The position numbers and the translations under genes are program-made. From positions 22,588-86,587 of the forward strand of contig NZ_KZ626872.1 of NCBI RefSeq assembly GCF_002911015.1: 64,000 nt of DNA. The letters run 5' to 3'. How positions within the stretch are numbered: position 1 is the stretch's first letter; each line of letters begins with the position of its first letter. This DNA is from Streptomyces populi. Lineage in GTDB: Bacteria > Actinomycetota > Actinomycetes > Streptomycetales > Streptomycetaceae. Of this stretch, positions 31,956 to 41,042 are shown in pieces. A model generated the notes under the pieces. That model made no database searches and had not been told where the DNA came from. It was given only the letters and a program-made list of their open reading frames with translations.

Positions 31956-33194
31956 TCAGTTGCCGACACGACGCCTCAAGTCCTGGAATGCGGTGTAGTT
32001 CGCGATGACCTCGATACGTCCGGGCGGTGCCATCTGCACGGCCTGGTCGAGGGTGTCGCAGACCTGGAACTGCTGGTTCGCCACTTCGAGGCGGACGGCG
32101 AGGTCGAGCTTGCGGTCGCCGAGAACGAAGATCGGGTGTCCGGTCAGGCGGGTGTAGTCGACGTCCCACAGCCAGGAGGTGTCGGTGCCGTCGGCGCCGC
32201 GCGCGTTCACCGACAGGATGACCGGGGTCGGCGGCGGGTCGATCAGGGAGAAGGTCTCCAGCCAGCCCGCGGGGTTCTTGGCGAGCAGCAGACGCAGGTC
32301 GCGCTCCATGAACTGGACCACGTCGTAGCGTCCGGCCACCGCCTGCACCTGGTACATGCGCTCCAGGGCGACCTGCGGCGGCACCCCGAAGACGGCGGCC
32401 ACGGCGGCCGACGAGGCGGCGTTCGCCTTGTTGGCCCGGCCCGGGAGCTGGAGGTGGATCGGCCACGCGGAACCGTGCGGGTCGAGGACGTGGTCCCCGG
32501 ACAGCGCCCAGGTCGGCGTCGGACGGCGGAAGCCGCACTCGCCGCAGAACCAGTCGTCGCCGGGGCGCTGCATCACACCACCGCACGACGGGCAGGACCA
32601 GGCGTCCTCCTTCCACATCTGGCCGGCCGCCACCCACATGACGTTCGGCGAGGAGGAGGCGGCCCAGACCACCAGCGGGTCGTCCGCGTTGGCGACCACG
32701 ACGGCCTTGGAACCGGCCAGCCCCTCACGCCAGTGCTCGGCCATCATCCGCGTCTCGGCGGCGCGGTCGAGCTGGTCGCGCGAGAGGTTCAGCAGCGCGA
32801 TGCACTTCGGGTCGGTGTCACGTGCCACACCGGCGAGGTACTTCTCGTCGACCTCGATGACCGCGAACTTGGCGTCCGAGCCCCCGGCCAGCGCCGAGGT
32901 GATGCCCGCGGGCATGTTGGCGCCGAGCGCGTTGGACACGACCGGGCCCGCGGCGCGCAGCGCCTCCGCGATCAGCCGGGTCGTCGTGGTCTTGCCGTTG
33001 GTCGCCGACACCAGGACCACGTCCAGGTGCGTGGCGAGCCTCGCCAGCAGGTCGGGGTCGAGCTTGAGCGCCACCCGGCCGCCGATCACCGATCCGCTGC
33101 CGCGTCCGGCGGCTCGCGAGACGGCCGCCGCCGCCTTGCCCGCCGTCACGGCCAGCTTGGCCCGCGGCGACAGCGGGTCCGAGTTGCCTGACAT
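31956..33194 (-). CDS. murT: lipid II isoglutaminyl synthase subunit MurT
   Basis: 412-residue Mur-ligase-family partner of GatD; activates D-Glu of lipid II with ATP. P-loop SATNGKTTTT, central Mur ligase domain with IEVDEKYL and LLNLSRDQLDR, a four-Cys zinc ribbon (CPSCGG, CGEC) that is a MurT hallmark, and the C-terminal DUF1727 domain (FSLIDPPPTPVILSVNARGADG). ATG at 33194 with AAGGAGGA. Amidation affects crosslinking and lysozyme sensitivity. Confidence 0.95.
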   Translation of the reverse strand: MSGNSDPLSPRAKLAVTAGKAAAAVSRAAGRGSGSVIGGRVALKLDPDLLARLATHLDVVLVSATNGKTTTTRLIAEALRAAGPVVSNALGANMPAGITSALAGGSDAKFAVIEVDEKYLAGVARDTDPKCIALLNLSRDQLDRAAETRMMAEHWREGLAGSKAVVVANADDPLVVWAASSSPNVMWVAAGQMWKEDAWSCPSCGGVMQRPGDDWFCGECGFRRPTPTWALSGDHVLDPHGSAWPIHLQLPGRANKANAASSAAVAAVFGVPPQVALERMYQVQAVAGRYDVVQFMERDLRLLLAKNPAGWLETFSLIDPPPTPVILSVNARGADGTDTSWLWDVDYTRLTGHPIFVLGDRKLDLAVRLEVANQQFQVCDTLDQAVQMAPPGRIEVIANYTAFQDLRRRVGN

Positions 33195-33335
33195 CGTTTC
33201 TCGATCCTCCTTGCGTACGCGCCGCGCCCCTGCCCCCGGCACATGTGGGGGCTCAGCCTATCGAGATCCGCTCACGGGCCCGAATCGCGGCACCACCTCG
33301 GTGCCGGCGCGACCTGCGCGCGCCTACCAGGACCG

Positions 33336-33341
33336 TACCCT
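33336..33341 (+). promoter_or_regulatory. -10 box of a likely leaderless deformylase transcript
   Basis: TACCCT followed by 7 bases and then the ATG at 33349; no Shine-Dalgarno sequence. Confidence 0.45.
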
Positions 33342-33348
33342 TGCCGCC

Positions 33349-33888
33349 ATGCGACACGGTTCCATCCCGGGCACCCACGGACGCGTCCGGCCCCTCATCC
33401 TGCTCGGTGACCCCCTCCTGCGTACAGCCTGCGAGGACGTCACCGAATTCGGCCCCGAGCTCGCGGAGCTCGTCGAGGACATGTTCGCGACGATGTACGC
33501 CGCCGAGGGCGTCGGTCTCGCCGCGAACCAGATCGGCGTCGGTCTGAGGGTCTTCGTGTACGACTGCCCGGACGACGACGACGTCCGCCACGTGGGACAC
33601 GTGGTGAACCCCCGTCTCGTCGAGGCGGACGGCGTGGTCCTGCGCGGACCCGAGGGCTGTCTCTCGCTGCCCGGTCTGGAGGCCGGGACCGAGCGGTACG
33701 ACCACGCGGTCGTCGAGGGCCGGGCGCTCACCGGCGAGCCGGTCACCGTGCACGGCACGGGCTGGTTCGCGCGGTGCCTCCAGCACGAGTGCGACCACCT
33801 CGACGGCGGGGTGTACGCGGACCGGCTCACCGGGTGGCGCCGGCGTCGCCATCTGCGTCAGGTGGCACGGGCTTCCTGGAGCGGCTGA
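33349..33888 (+). CDS. def: peptide deformylase
   Basis: 179-residue metallohydrolase that removes the N-formyl group of new proteins. The three motifs are intact: GVGLAANQIG, EGCLSLPG and QHECDHLDG (Fe/Zn ligands Cys, His, His; catalytic Glu). The frame continues upstream but similarity begins at the ATG. Divergent from murT. The C-terminus is short and basic. Streptomyces carries several def paralogues. Confidence 0.95.
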   Translation: MRHGSIPGTHGRVRPLILLGDPLLRTACEDVTEFGPELAELVEDMFATMYAAEGVGLAANQIGVGLRVFVYDCPDDDDVRHVGHVVNPRLVEADGVVLRGPEGCLSLPGLEAGTERYDHAVVEGRALTGEPVTVHGTGWFARCLQHECDHLDGGVYADRLTGWRRRRHLRQVARASWSG

Positions 33889-34044
33889 GGGCGGCCCGGC
33901 GCCGTCGGCCGTTCCCGGCGGGCGGCGCCGGGCCCCGTGACGGTCCGGCGGCCGGTGCCGGACGCTTCCGTCGGCCCGGTGGCCGGCGCCGTCCGTGTCC
34001 TTTGACGAGGTGTCCGCCTGACGGGGTGTCCGTGTGAGCCCCGG

Positions 34045-34689
34045 TCAGAAACCCGGGCCGCCGACACGGTCGCCCGCCGCCGCGAGGCGGCCCCACAGCA
34101 GGTCGGCCAGGCTCCGCACCAACTCGGCGCGCGAGCACGGGCGTTCGCCGAGCCACCAGTCTCCGGCGGCGTGCATCATGCCGACGATGCCGTGGCCCCA
34201 CACCCGTGCCAGCTGCTGGCTGCCCGGTCCGAGATCCACCCGCTCCTCGATGACCTCGGCCAGTTCCTCACCCATGCGGCGCAGCACCGGCGCGGAGTAC
34301 TTGCCCACGTCGAACCCCGGGTCGCCCGGCTGGCCGCCCTCCGCCGGATGCATCAGGAACCGGTACACCTGCGGCCGTGCCTCGATGGCGGCCAAGTACG
34401 TGTCGAGCGTCGACTCCACGCGCTCACGCCGTTCGGCCGGGGCGTCCAGTGCCGCCCGCAGCGCTTCGAGGAGCGCGTCGGTGTGCCGCTTGGCGAGGGC
34501 GGCGTAGAGGCCGCCCTTGTCGCCGAAGTGGCGGTACAGGATGGGCTTCGTGATGCCGGCCTCCGCGGCGATGGCGTTCATGGAGGCCCCGGGGCCGTCA
34601 CGGAGCACCACTCTGTCGGCGGCTTCCAGCAGTTCGCGCCGGCGGCGGTCGGCGGACCTCTGCTGATCGGTCCGCTGTGTGGTGTCCAT
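34045..34689 (-). CDS. TetR family repressor
   Basis: 214-residue regulator: TetR helix-turn-helix at about 15-62 (RELLEAADRVV, MNAIAAEAGITKPILYRHFGDKGGL) and a C-terminal ligand domain with aromatic residues (YRFLMHP, GHGIVGMMHAAGDWWLG). Divergent from an acyl-CoA dehydrogenase gene across 169 bases with two dyads, so it likely represses that gene and responds to an acyl-CoA or fatty acid. Reminiscent of AlkX-type regulators. Confidence 0.92.
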   Translation of the reverse strand: MDTTQRTDQQRSADRRRRELLEAADRVVLRDGPGASMNAIAAEAGITKPILYRHFGDKGGLYAALAKRHTDALLEALRAALDAPAERRERVESTLDTYLAAIEARPQVYRFLMHPAEGGQPGDPGFDVGKYSAPVLRRMGEELAEVIEERVDLGPGSQQLARVWGHGIVGMMHAAGDWWLGERPCSRAELVRSLADLLWGRLAAAGDRVGGPGF

Positions 34690-34795
34690 GTGCTCTCCCC
34701 ACCCGTGGTGATTCGGTGACGCTTGCGCAAACTAACACTGATCGTCGTATGGGTATCGAACGGGATGCCGAGCCGAACTCGGGAGTTGACTTTTC

Positions 34796-34833
34796 TTACT
34801 AGCCAGTAACACACTCCAGTTACCGCAAGTAAC
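34796..34833. promoter_or_regulatory. paired TetR-type dyads in the divergent tetR/acyl-CoA dehydrogenase spacer
   Basis: TTACT-AGCC-AGTAA (34796-34809) and GTTAC-N5-GTAAC (34819-34833) lie 26-63 bases ahead of the dehydrogenase start. TTGACT at 34786 could be the -35 of that gene, so bound repressor would block it. A TTACTnnnnAGTAA shape is common for fatty-acid TetR repressors. Confidence 0.55.
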
Positions 34834-34858
34834 AGCTTAGTGCAGCGCTGGAGGGGAC

Positions 34859-36088
34859 ATGGCCGAGTTCACCATGGAGCTCAACGACGAACAGAAGGAG
34901 GTCCGGGACTGGCTGCACGGCTTCGCCGCCGATGTCATCCGTCCCGCGGCCGCCGAATGGGACGAGCGTGAGGAGACTCCCTGGCCGGTCATCCAGGAGG
35001 CCGCGAAGGTCGGCATCTACTCCCTGGACTTCTACGCCCAGCAGTACTTCGACCCCACCGGCCTCGGCATACCCATGGCGATGGAGGAGCTGTTCTGGGG
35101 GGACGCGGGCATCGCGCTGTCCATCGTCGGCACCGGCCTGGCCGCCGTGGGCGTCCTCGCCAACGGCACCGAGGAGCAGGTCGGCACCTGGATCCCCCAG
35201 ATGTACGGCGATGCCAACGATGTCAAGGTCGCCGCCTTCTGCTCCTCCGAGCCCGACGCCGGTTCCGACGTCGCCTCGATGCGCACGCGCGCCGTCTACG
35301 ACGAGGCCAAGGACGAGTGGGTCCTGAACGGCACGAAGACCTGGGCCACCAACGGCGGCATCGCCAACGTCCACGTCGTCGTCGCGGTCGTCGACGCGGA
35401 ACTCGGCTCCAAGGGCCACGCCTCCTTCATCGTGCCGCCGAACACGCCCGGCCTGTCCCAGGGCCAGAAGTTCAAGAAGCACGGCATCCGCGCCTCGCAC
35501 ACCGCCGAGGTCGTCCTGGAGAACGTCCGCGTCCCCGGCTCCTGTCTCCTGGGCGGCAAGGAGAAGCTCGACGAGCGCCTCGCCCGTGCCCGTGAGCGCG
35601 TCAGGGCCGGTGGCGGCGAGCGGGTGAAGAACGCCGCGATGGCCACCTTCGAGGCCTCCCGCCCGGCCGTCGGCGCCATGGCGGTGGGCACCGCGCGGGC
35701 CGCGTACGAGGTCGCCCTCGACTACGCGAAGACGCGTGAGCAGTTCGGCCGCCCCATCATCGACAACCAGGGCGTCGCCTTCCAGCTCGCCGACATGCGC
35801 ACCTCGATCGACGCGGCGCGGCTGCTGGTCTGGCGGGCGTCCTGGATGGCGGTCAACGGCAAGCAGTTCACCGCGGCCGAGGGCTCGATGTCGAAGCTGT
35901 TCGCCAGCGAGACGGCGAAGAAGGTCACGGCCCAGGCCATCCAGATCCTGGGCGGCAACGGCTACACGCGCGAGTACCCGGTGGAGCGGATGCACCGCGA
36001 CGCGGCCATCTACACGATCTTCGAAGGCACCAGCGAGATCCAGCGCCTGGTGATCGCCCGCACGCTGTCGGGCATGCCGATCCGCTGA
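34859..36088 (+). CDS. acyl-CoA dehydrogenase
   Basis: 409-residue FAD enzyme for alpha,beta-desaturation of acyl-CoA. Visible: CSSEPDAGSDVASM, WVLNGTKTWATNG, SEQFGR-like KTREQFGRPI, and the C-terminal YTREYPVERMHRDA with catalytic Glu in FEGTSEIQ. ATG at 34859 with GAGGGG. Probably repressed by the divergent TetR protein. Substrate chain length is not readable. Confidence 0.93.
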   Translation: MAEFTMELNDEQKEVRDWLHGFAADVIRPAAAEWDEREETPWPVIQEAAKVGIYSLDFYAQQYFDPTGLGIPMAMEELFWGDAGIALSIVGTGLAAVGVLANGTEEQVGTWIPQMYGDANDVKVAAFCSSEPDAGSDVASMRTRAVYDEAKDEWVLNGTKTWATNGGIANVHVVVAVVDAELGSKGHASFIVPPNTPGLSQGQKFKKHGIRASHTAEVVLENVRVPGSCLLGGKEKLDERLARARERVRAGGGERVKNAAMATFEASRPAVGAMAVGTARAAYEVALDYAKTREQFGRPIIDNQGVAFQLADMRTSIDAARLLVWRASWMAVNGKQFTAAEGSMSKLFASETAKKVTAQAIQILGGNGYTREYPVERMHRDAAIYTIFEGTSEIQRLVIARTLSGMPIR

Positions 36089-36105
36089 CGCTCCGCCGCA
36101 CGGGC

Positions 36106-36127
36106 CGGGGGCCGGGAACGGCCCCCG
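36106..36127 (+). terminator. terminator after acyl-CoA dehydrogenase gene
   Basis: CGGGGGCC - GGGAAC - GGCCCCCG, 8-bp perfect stem, 18 bases after the stop. Confidence 0.6.
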
Positions 36128-36307
36128 TCGTGTCCCCCGCTTCCGTGCCGGTACCCGCGCGGTACGGGGGCGAGCGCGTCCGGGCCGCCCTCCCGGCTGC
36201 CGTCACCCCACCGGACCTGGGACTTCGCGTCGCAGCGCGGTGAACCGGCGATGACCGTGCACTCTGGTCGCGGGGGCTCGGAGTCAGCCGGACCGAAGGA
36301 GCGCGCG

Positions 36308-36982
36308 ATGACGCGGACGGCCAGAGAACTGCTGGAGGGCGTCACCGGGAAACTCGCCCCGGACCCCCATGCCAACCGGCTGCTGCCCCTGGTCGCCCGG
36401 GGCGCCGCCCAACTCGGCACGCTCGCGGCCCTCGCCCTGGAACAGCGCCATGTGATCGCAGCGGACCACCGGGCCTTCGTCCACCTGGCCGAACGCTCGG
36501 CGGCCGACCCGGCGACCGCCGCCTTCTTCGAGATGCTCGCGAAGGACGAGGTGACGGCCGGTGAACGGCTCACCGCGTTCGCCGCCGCGGTGGGGGCCGA
36601 CGAGGCGAGGGCGGCGGAGTACGAACCGCTGGCCGACTGCCAGGCCTATCCCGCGTACGTCGCCCTGCTCGCGCTGAACGGGGAGCCGGCCGACATGGTC
36701 CTCGCGCTCGGCGCCAACGTCGCCGCGTGGGGCGGTTACTGCGAGACCATCGCCGAGGCCCTGCGCCGTCACTACGGCTTCGACGACGAGGTCTGCGGTT
36801 TCTTCGACTTCTTCGCCGAGCCGGCGCCCGAGCTGGAGAGCAGGGCGCTGACCGCGGTGCAGGCCGGTCTCGACGCCGAACGGATCTCGATGGACGACGT
36901 CCTGCGCCACGGGCGACTGCTCCAGGCCTACGAGGCGAAGTTCTGGCACGCGCTGTGGGAGCTGGACCAGAGGGTCGCCTGA
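36308..36982 (+). CDS. TenA/THI-4-like haem-oxygenase-fold protein
   Basis: 224-residue all-helical protein resembling the TenA/PqqC superfamily (DHRAFVHLAERSA, GYCETIAEALRRHYGF, QAYEAKFWHALWEL). TenA proteins are thiaminases of salvage or act as regulators; here no thiamine gene is nearby. It lacks an obvious TenA catalytic Cys, so function is uncertain. ATG at 36308 with AAGGAG; the longer frame from 36251 lacks similarity. Confidence 0.6.
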   Translation: MTRTARELLEGVTGKLAPDPHANRLLPLVARGAAQLGTLAALALEQRHVIAADHRAFVHLAERSAADPATAAFFEMLAKDEVTAGERLTAFAAAVGADEARAAEYEPLADCQAYPAYVALLALNGEPADMVLALGANVAAWGGYCETIAEALRRHYGFDDEVCGFFDFFAEPAPELESRALTAVQAGLDAERISMDDVLRHGRLLQAYEAKFWHALWELDQRVA

Positions 36983-37046
36983 GCCCGGCGGGCCGGGCCA
37001 CCGGGCCGGGTCCGCCGGACCCCGGCCCCGGCAGGGGGCCGCCCGG

Positions 37047-37103
37047 TGGTGACCGTCGGTGCACGGCGGGGGCCGTCGACGGGGCCGGCCCCGACGGTGA
37101 CCA
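37047..37103. terminator. inverted repeat between two convergent genes
   Basis: TGGTGACCGTCGG (37047-37059) and CCGACGGTGACCA (37091-37103) form a perfect 13-bp stem around an inner GC-rich stem; likely bidirectional terminator. Further CCGGCC repeats follow. Confidence 0.5.
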
Positions 37104-37193
37104 CGGGCCGGTGTGTCCGGCCGTGACCACCGGCCGGACGGCGTCCCGCGGGGGACACCGTCCGTGGCTCCGGCTCGGCGCCGTCGCCGGGGT

Positions 37194-37433
37194 TCAGCGG
37201 CCGTTCGGCCCGCTGCTGTGCGCGATGCAGGCCACGTCGATCCGGTCGGCCAGCTTGGCCAGTTCGATCGTGAGAGCGGCCACCGTGTCCTCGTCGAGGC
37301 CGTCCTGGCCGGCCTCCACCAGATGCAGCCACCGGCCGCCCACCGTGCGCAACAGCTTGCTGACGTCGGCGGCCGCCACCTGCAACGTGCCGCGGTCGTC
37401 GACGATCAGGGGGAGGGTCACTTCGCGGTTCAC
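37194..37433 (-). CDS. small uncharacterised protein, likely leaderless
   Basis: 79-residue cytosolic protein, no domain I recognise (begins MNREVTLPLIVDDRGT). Start placed at the GTG at 37433: TACGAT (37441-37446) lies 7 bases upstream with no Shine-Dalgarno sequence, so the transcript is probably leaderless. The promoter lies in the short gap before the end of the aldehyde dehydrogenase gene. Confidence 0.6.
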   Translation of the reverse strand: MNREVTLPLIVDDRGTLQVAAADVSKLLRTVGGRWLHLVEAGQDGLDEDTVAALTIELAKLADRIDVACIAHSSGPNGR

Positions 37434-37440
37434 ACGAGGG

Positions 37441-37446
37441 ATCGTA
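37441..37446 (-). promoter_or_regulatory. -10 box for the 79-residue gene
   Basis: TACGAT on the minus strand, 7 bases from the GTG start, matching TANNNT. Confidence 0.45.
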
Positions 37447-37458
37447 GCTGCGGAACGC

Positions 37459-38850
37459 TCACGCTCCGTGCCATACGGTGGTGATGTTGCAGAACTCGCG
37501 GATTCCGTGCCCCGACAGCTCACGCCCGTAGCCGGACCGCTTCTCCCCGCCGAAGGGGAACGCCGGGTGCGAGGCCGTCATCCCGTTGACGAACACCCCG
37601 CCCGCCTCGGAATCACGTACGAACCGCTCCACCTCGGCCGCGTCACGGGTCCACAGGTTCGAGCTCAGCCCGAACGGGGTGTCGTTGGCGAGGGCCACCG
37701 CCTCGTCCAGGCCGGCGGCCCGGTACAGCGTGGCGACCGGCCCGAACGTCTCCTCCAGGTGGATGCGCATGCCGGGCGTGATGCCGGTGAGCACGGTCGG
37801 CGCGTAGTACCAGCCGCCGTCGAGACCCTCGGGGCGTCCGCCACCGCACAGCACCGTCGCGCCCTTCTCCACGGCGTCGTCCACCAGCTCCTCCAGGTCG
37901 GTGCGGCCCTGTTCGGTGGAGAGCGGCCCGATCTCGGTGTCCTCCTCCAGCGGGTCGCCGATCTTGAGGGCCCGCATGCCCGCGGTGAACCGCTCCGCGA
38001 AGGCGTCGAACACGTCGGCGTGCACGATGAACCGCTTGGCGGCGATGCACGACTGCCCGTTGTTCTGCGCACGCGCGGTGACGGCGACCGTCGCGGCGCG
38101 CTCCACGTCGGCGGACGGCATCACGACGTACGGGTCGCTGCCGCCCAGCTCCAGCACCGTCTTCTTCACCTCGTCCCCGGCGACCGAGGCGACCGCCCGG
38201 CCCGCCGGTTCGCTGCCGGTGAGGGTGGCCGCCTTGACCCGGGGGTCGCGCAGGACGCCCTCGACCGCCCCCGACCCGATCAGCAGCGTCTGGAAGCAGC
38301 CCTCGGGGAAGCCCGCCCGGCGGAACAGGTCCTCCAGGTACAGGGCGGTCTGGGGCACGTTCGAGGCGTGCTTGAGCAGTCCCACGTTGCCCGCCATCAG
38401 TGCGGGCGCGGCGAAGCGGACCACCTGCCAGAGCGGGAAGTTCCACGGCATCACCGCGAGCACGGGGCCGATCGGCCGGTAGCGCGCGAGGACCCGGGAG
38501 GCCCCGGAGTCCGCCGCGTCGGCGGGGGCGGCCAGCTCGTCGGCGAGCAGGTCCTCGGCGTGGTCGGCGTACCAGCGCATGGCCTTGGCGCACTTGGCGG
38601 CCTCCGCCCGGGCCTGCTTGACCGGCTTGCCCATCTCGGTGGTCATCACCCGGCCGATGTCCTCCAGGTCCTCGTCCAGGAGACCGGCGGCGCGGTGCAT
38701 GAGCCGCGCCCGCTCGGCGAACGAGGTGGTGCGATACGTGCGGAACGTGGCCTCGGCGGCAGCGAGCCTGCGCTCGATCTCCTCGGCGCCGAGGGCGTCG
38801 TACGTCTTGAGCGTCTCGCCGTTCGCCGGGTTCACCGTCGCGATGGGCAT
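37459..38850 (-). CDS. succinate-semialdehyde dehydrogenase (NAD(P)+)
   Basis: 463-residue aldehyde dehydrogenase of the GabD/YneI type. Catalytic Cys in NNGQSCIAAK and Glu in VLELGGSDP, plus MPWNFPLW and the C-terminal EKRSGYGRELS, are intact. Oxidises succinate semialdehyde to succinate. Monocistronic, ATG at 38850. Confidence 0.88.
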   Translation of the reverse strand: MPIATVNPANGETLKTYDALGAEEIERRLAAAEATFRTYRTTSFAERARLMHRAAGLLDEDLEDIGRVMTTEMGKPVKQARAEAAKCAKAMRWYADHAEDLLADELAAPADAADSGASRVLARYRPIGPVLAVMPWNFPLWQVVRFAAPALMAGNVGLLKHASNVPQTALYLEDLFRRAGFPEGCFQTLLIGSGAVEGVLRDPRVKAATLTGSEPAGRAVASVAGDEVKKTVLELGGSDPYVVMPSADVERAATVAVTARAQNNGQSCIAAKRFIVHADVFDAFAERFTAGMRALKIGDPLEEDTEIGPLSTEQGRTDLEELVDDAVEKGATVLCGGGRPEGLDGGWYYAPTVLTGITPGMRIHLEETFGPVATLYRAAGLDEAVALANDTPFGLSSNLWTRDAAEVERFVRDSEAGGVFVNGMTASHPAFPFGGEKRSGYGRELSGHGIREFCNITTVWHGA

Positions 38851-38958
38851 GCCGACCTCCTGAAAGCGGACTGTTCCCCGACCCTCCCGCGCGGTGCGGT
38901 GCCGCGCAACGCGGGCGGGCCCGAGGCGAGCCGACGCTCCTGGCCGAACGCCGACTCT

Positions 38959-39435
38959 TCAGACCGAGTGCTCAGCCAGCCGGTCGAGAAACACGGTCTG
39001 GGCGGTCACCAGCAGAGTCCGGGCCCGCTCCGGGGTCATCCACTCCACCCGGTCGAGTTCGGGGAACTCCTGGCGCCGCCCCGACCTCGGCGGCCACTCC
39101 ATCGTGAACGTGCCGGGGACCACGGCCGCCGGATCGAGGTCCGCCTCGACCGCCCAGGCCGTGACGACCTTGCCGTTCGTCTGGGTGACCTCGCCGAGCG
39201 CGATCGCCTCCCCGTCGGGCGGCGGCAGTCCGAGTTCCTCCCGGAACTCGCGCCGGGCGGCGTCCCAGGCCGTCTCGTCGGGCCCGTACTCGCCCTTGGG
39301 GAGCGTCCAGGCCCCGGCGTCGCGCCGCGCGAAGTACGGGCCGCCCATGTGGCCGACCAGCACCTCCACGCCGTGGCCGGTGCGCCGGAACAGCAGCAGT
39401 CCCGCGCTCCTCCTCCCGTGCTGTGATCCGCTCAT
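38959..39435 (-). CDS. NUDIX hydrolase
   Basis: 158-residue NUDIX protein. The Nudix box runs from GEYGPDETAWDAA to REFREELGL (GX5EX7REXXEEXG). It overlaps the DNA ligase stop (ATGA), which suggests a role in nucleotide clean-up or repair, but NUDIX substrates cannot be assigned from this. Product of an ATG at 39435. Confidence 0.92.
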   Translation of the reverse strand: MSGSQHGRRSAGLLLFRRTGHGVEVLVGHMGGPYFARRDAGAWTLPKGEYGPDETAWDAARREFREELGLPPPDGEAIALGEVTQTNGKVVTAWAVEADLDPAAVVPGTFTMEWPPRSGRRQEFPELDRVEWMTPERARTLLVTAQTVFLDRLAEHSV

Positions 39436-40970
39436 CGCGTCACCTCCGGGTGGGCGGCCAGCAGGGTGTCGACGGTGTCGGCCTCGGCGGCCGGCTTGTC
39501 CTCGCGGTAGCGCACGACCCGGGCGAAGCGGAGGGTGACCCCGGCCGGGTAGCGGGTGGAGCGTTGCAGACCGTCGTACGCGATCTCCACGACGAGCTCG
39601 GGCCGCACGGTCACCACGTGGCCGTCGTCGGCGACGGCCAGCTCCCGGAGGCGTTCGGTCTGCCAGGCGAGCATCACGTCGGTCATGCCCTTGAAGGTCT
39701 TGCCGAGCATGGCGAAGGAGCCGTCACCGGTGCGGGCGCCCAGGTGCAGGTTGGAGAGCTTGCCGGTGCGCCGCCCGTGTCCCCATTCGGCCGCCAGGAC
39801 GACCAGGTCGAGGGTGTGCACGGGTTTGACCTTGAGCCAGGAGGCGCCGCGCCGGCCCGCGCCGTACGGGGCGTCGAGGGCCTTCACGACGACGCCCTCG
39901 TGCCCCCGGGCCAGGGTGTCGGCGAGGAACGTCTCGGCCTGTCTGGTGTCGTCCGGCCCCCGCACGAGCGTCCGCCGCACCCGCATCGGCTCGGGCACCA
40001 GCCGTGCCAGCTCCGCGTGCCGCTCGGTGAACGGCAGGTCCAGCAGGTCCCGCCCGTCGACGGACAGGGCGTCGAAGAAGACGGGGGAGACGGGCACGGT
40101 CTCCGCGGCCGCCGCCACGTCCACGCGCGACCCCACCCGAGCGGCCGTCTCCTGGAAGGAACGCGGCCGCCCCCGGTCGTCCAGCGCGATCACCTCACCG
40201 TCCAGGATGAACCGCTCGCCCCGCAACTCCCGTGCGACAGAGATGAGTTCGGGAAGTCGGTCGGTGATGTCGTCGAGGGTGCGGGTGTAGACGCGGACGT
40301 CCTCGCCGTCCCGGTGCAGCTGCACCCGGATACCGTCGAGCTTCTCCTCGACCGCGCAGGCGCCGAGCTTGCCGACCGCCTCGGAGACGGAGGAGGCGGT
40401 GTGGGCCAGCATCGGCAGCACCGGGCGGCCGACGGTGAGCCGGAAGCCGTCCAGGGCTCCCGGACCGTCCGCCAGGAGGGCCCGCGCCACCGCCGACAGC
40501 GAACCCGCCAGCATCACCGCCCGGCGTACGTCCCCCGCGGGCGCGCCGGTCGCCTCCGCCAGCCCCTCGGTCGCGAGTGCGTCCAGCGCGCCCTGGCGCA
40601 CCTCACCGGTGAGCAGCCCGAACAGGAAACGCTGCTCCTCCTCGGTCGCCGCCCCCATCAACTCACCTACCAGACGGGCCCGTTCGGCCTGTGAACCGGC
40701 GCCGGAGACCTCGCCGAGCGCGGTGAGCCGGGTGTCGACCTCGCGGACGGTGAGGGTGGGGGCGGCGGCGGGGGCGACCGGGGTGCTCAGCACCTTCCAG
40801 CCGACACCGACGCGGCCCTGCGGGAGGCGGCCCGCCAGGTAGGGGATCACGACGGGCGCGTCGTCCGCCTCGGCGTCCCGGAACAGCTCCGCGAGCAGAG
40901 CGGTCTTCCGGGACCGCGCCGAGGTGGCGGCGACCTCCTGGGACACGTGGGCGAGCCGGCTCAGCAGCAT
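39432..40970 (-). CDS. ATP-dependent DNA ligase
   Basis: 512-residue eukaryotic-type ligase. An N-terminal DNA-binding domain (about 1-190) is followed by the adenylation domain with the KxDG lysine K210 (EEKLDGIRVQ), ERFILDGEVIAL and GHEGVVVKALDAPY, and the OB domain with WLKVKP and RYREDK. Streptomyces carries such ligases besides the NAD-dependent LigA, for repair. ATG at 40970; the preceding in-frame ATG at 41003 would read the terminator. Confidence 0.93.
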   Translation of the reverse strand: MLLSRLAHVSQEVAATSARSRKTALLAELFRDAEADDAPVVIPYLAGRLPQGRVGVGWKVLSTPVAPAAAPTLTVREVDTRLTALGEVSGAGSQAERARLVGELMGAATEEEQRFLFGLLTGEVRQGALDALATEGLAEATGAPAGDVRRAVMLAGSLSAVARALLADGPGALDGFRLTVGRPVLPMLAHTASSVSEAVGKLGACAVEEKLDGIRVQLHRDGEDVRVYTRTLDDITDRLPELISVARELRGERFILDGEVIALDDRGRPRSFQETAARVGSRVDVAAAAETVPVSPVFFDALSVDGRDLLDLPFTERHAELARLVPEPMRVRRTLVRGPDDTRQAETFLADTLARGHEGVVVKALDAPYGAGRRGASWLKVKPVHTLDLVVLAAEWGHGRRTGKLSNLHLGARTGDGSFAMLGKTFKGMTDVMLAWQTERLRELAVADDGHVVTVRPELVVEIAYDGLQRSTRYPAGVTLRFARVVRYREDKPAAEADTVDTLLAAHPEVTR

Positions 40971-41005
40971 GCAGCCATCGTGCAACGCGAGTGCCCGCCG
41001 CACAC

Positions 41006-41036
41006 CCGTACGGGACGTGGGACGTGTCCCGTACGG
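41006..41036 (-). terminator. terminator after flavin reductase gene side of the ligase promoter
   Basis: CCGTACGGGAC / GTCCCGTACGG, 11-bp perfect stem, between the ligase start (40970) and the reductase end (41043). It sits 7 bases after the reductase stop and would end that unit. Confidence 0.6.
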
Positions 41037-41042
41037 CGTGTT

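Noticed and set aside
36727..39426. 899-codon plus-strand frame
   Set aside because: Runs through two convergent gene ends, a terminator and the antisense of the aldehyde dehydrogenase and NUDIX genes; composition is that of a shadow.
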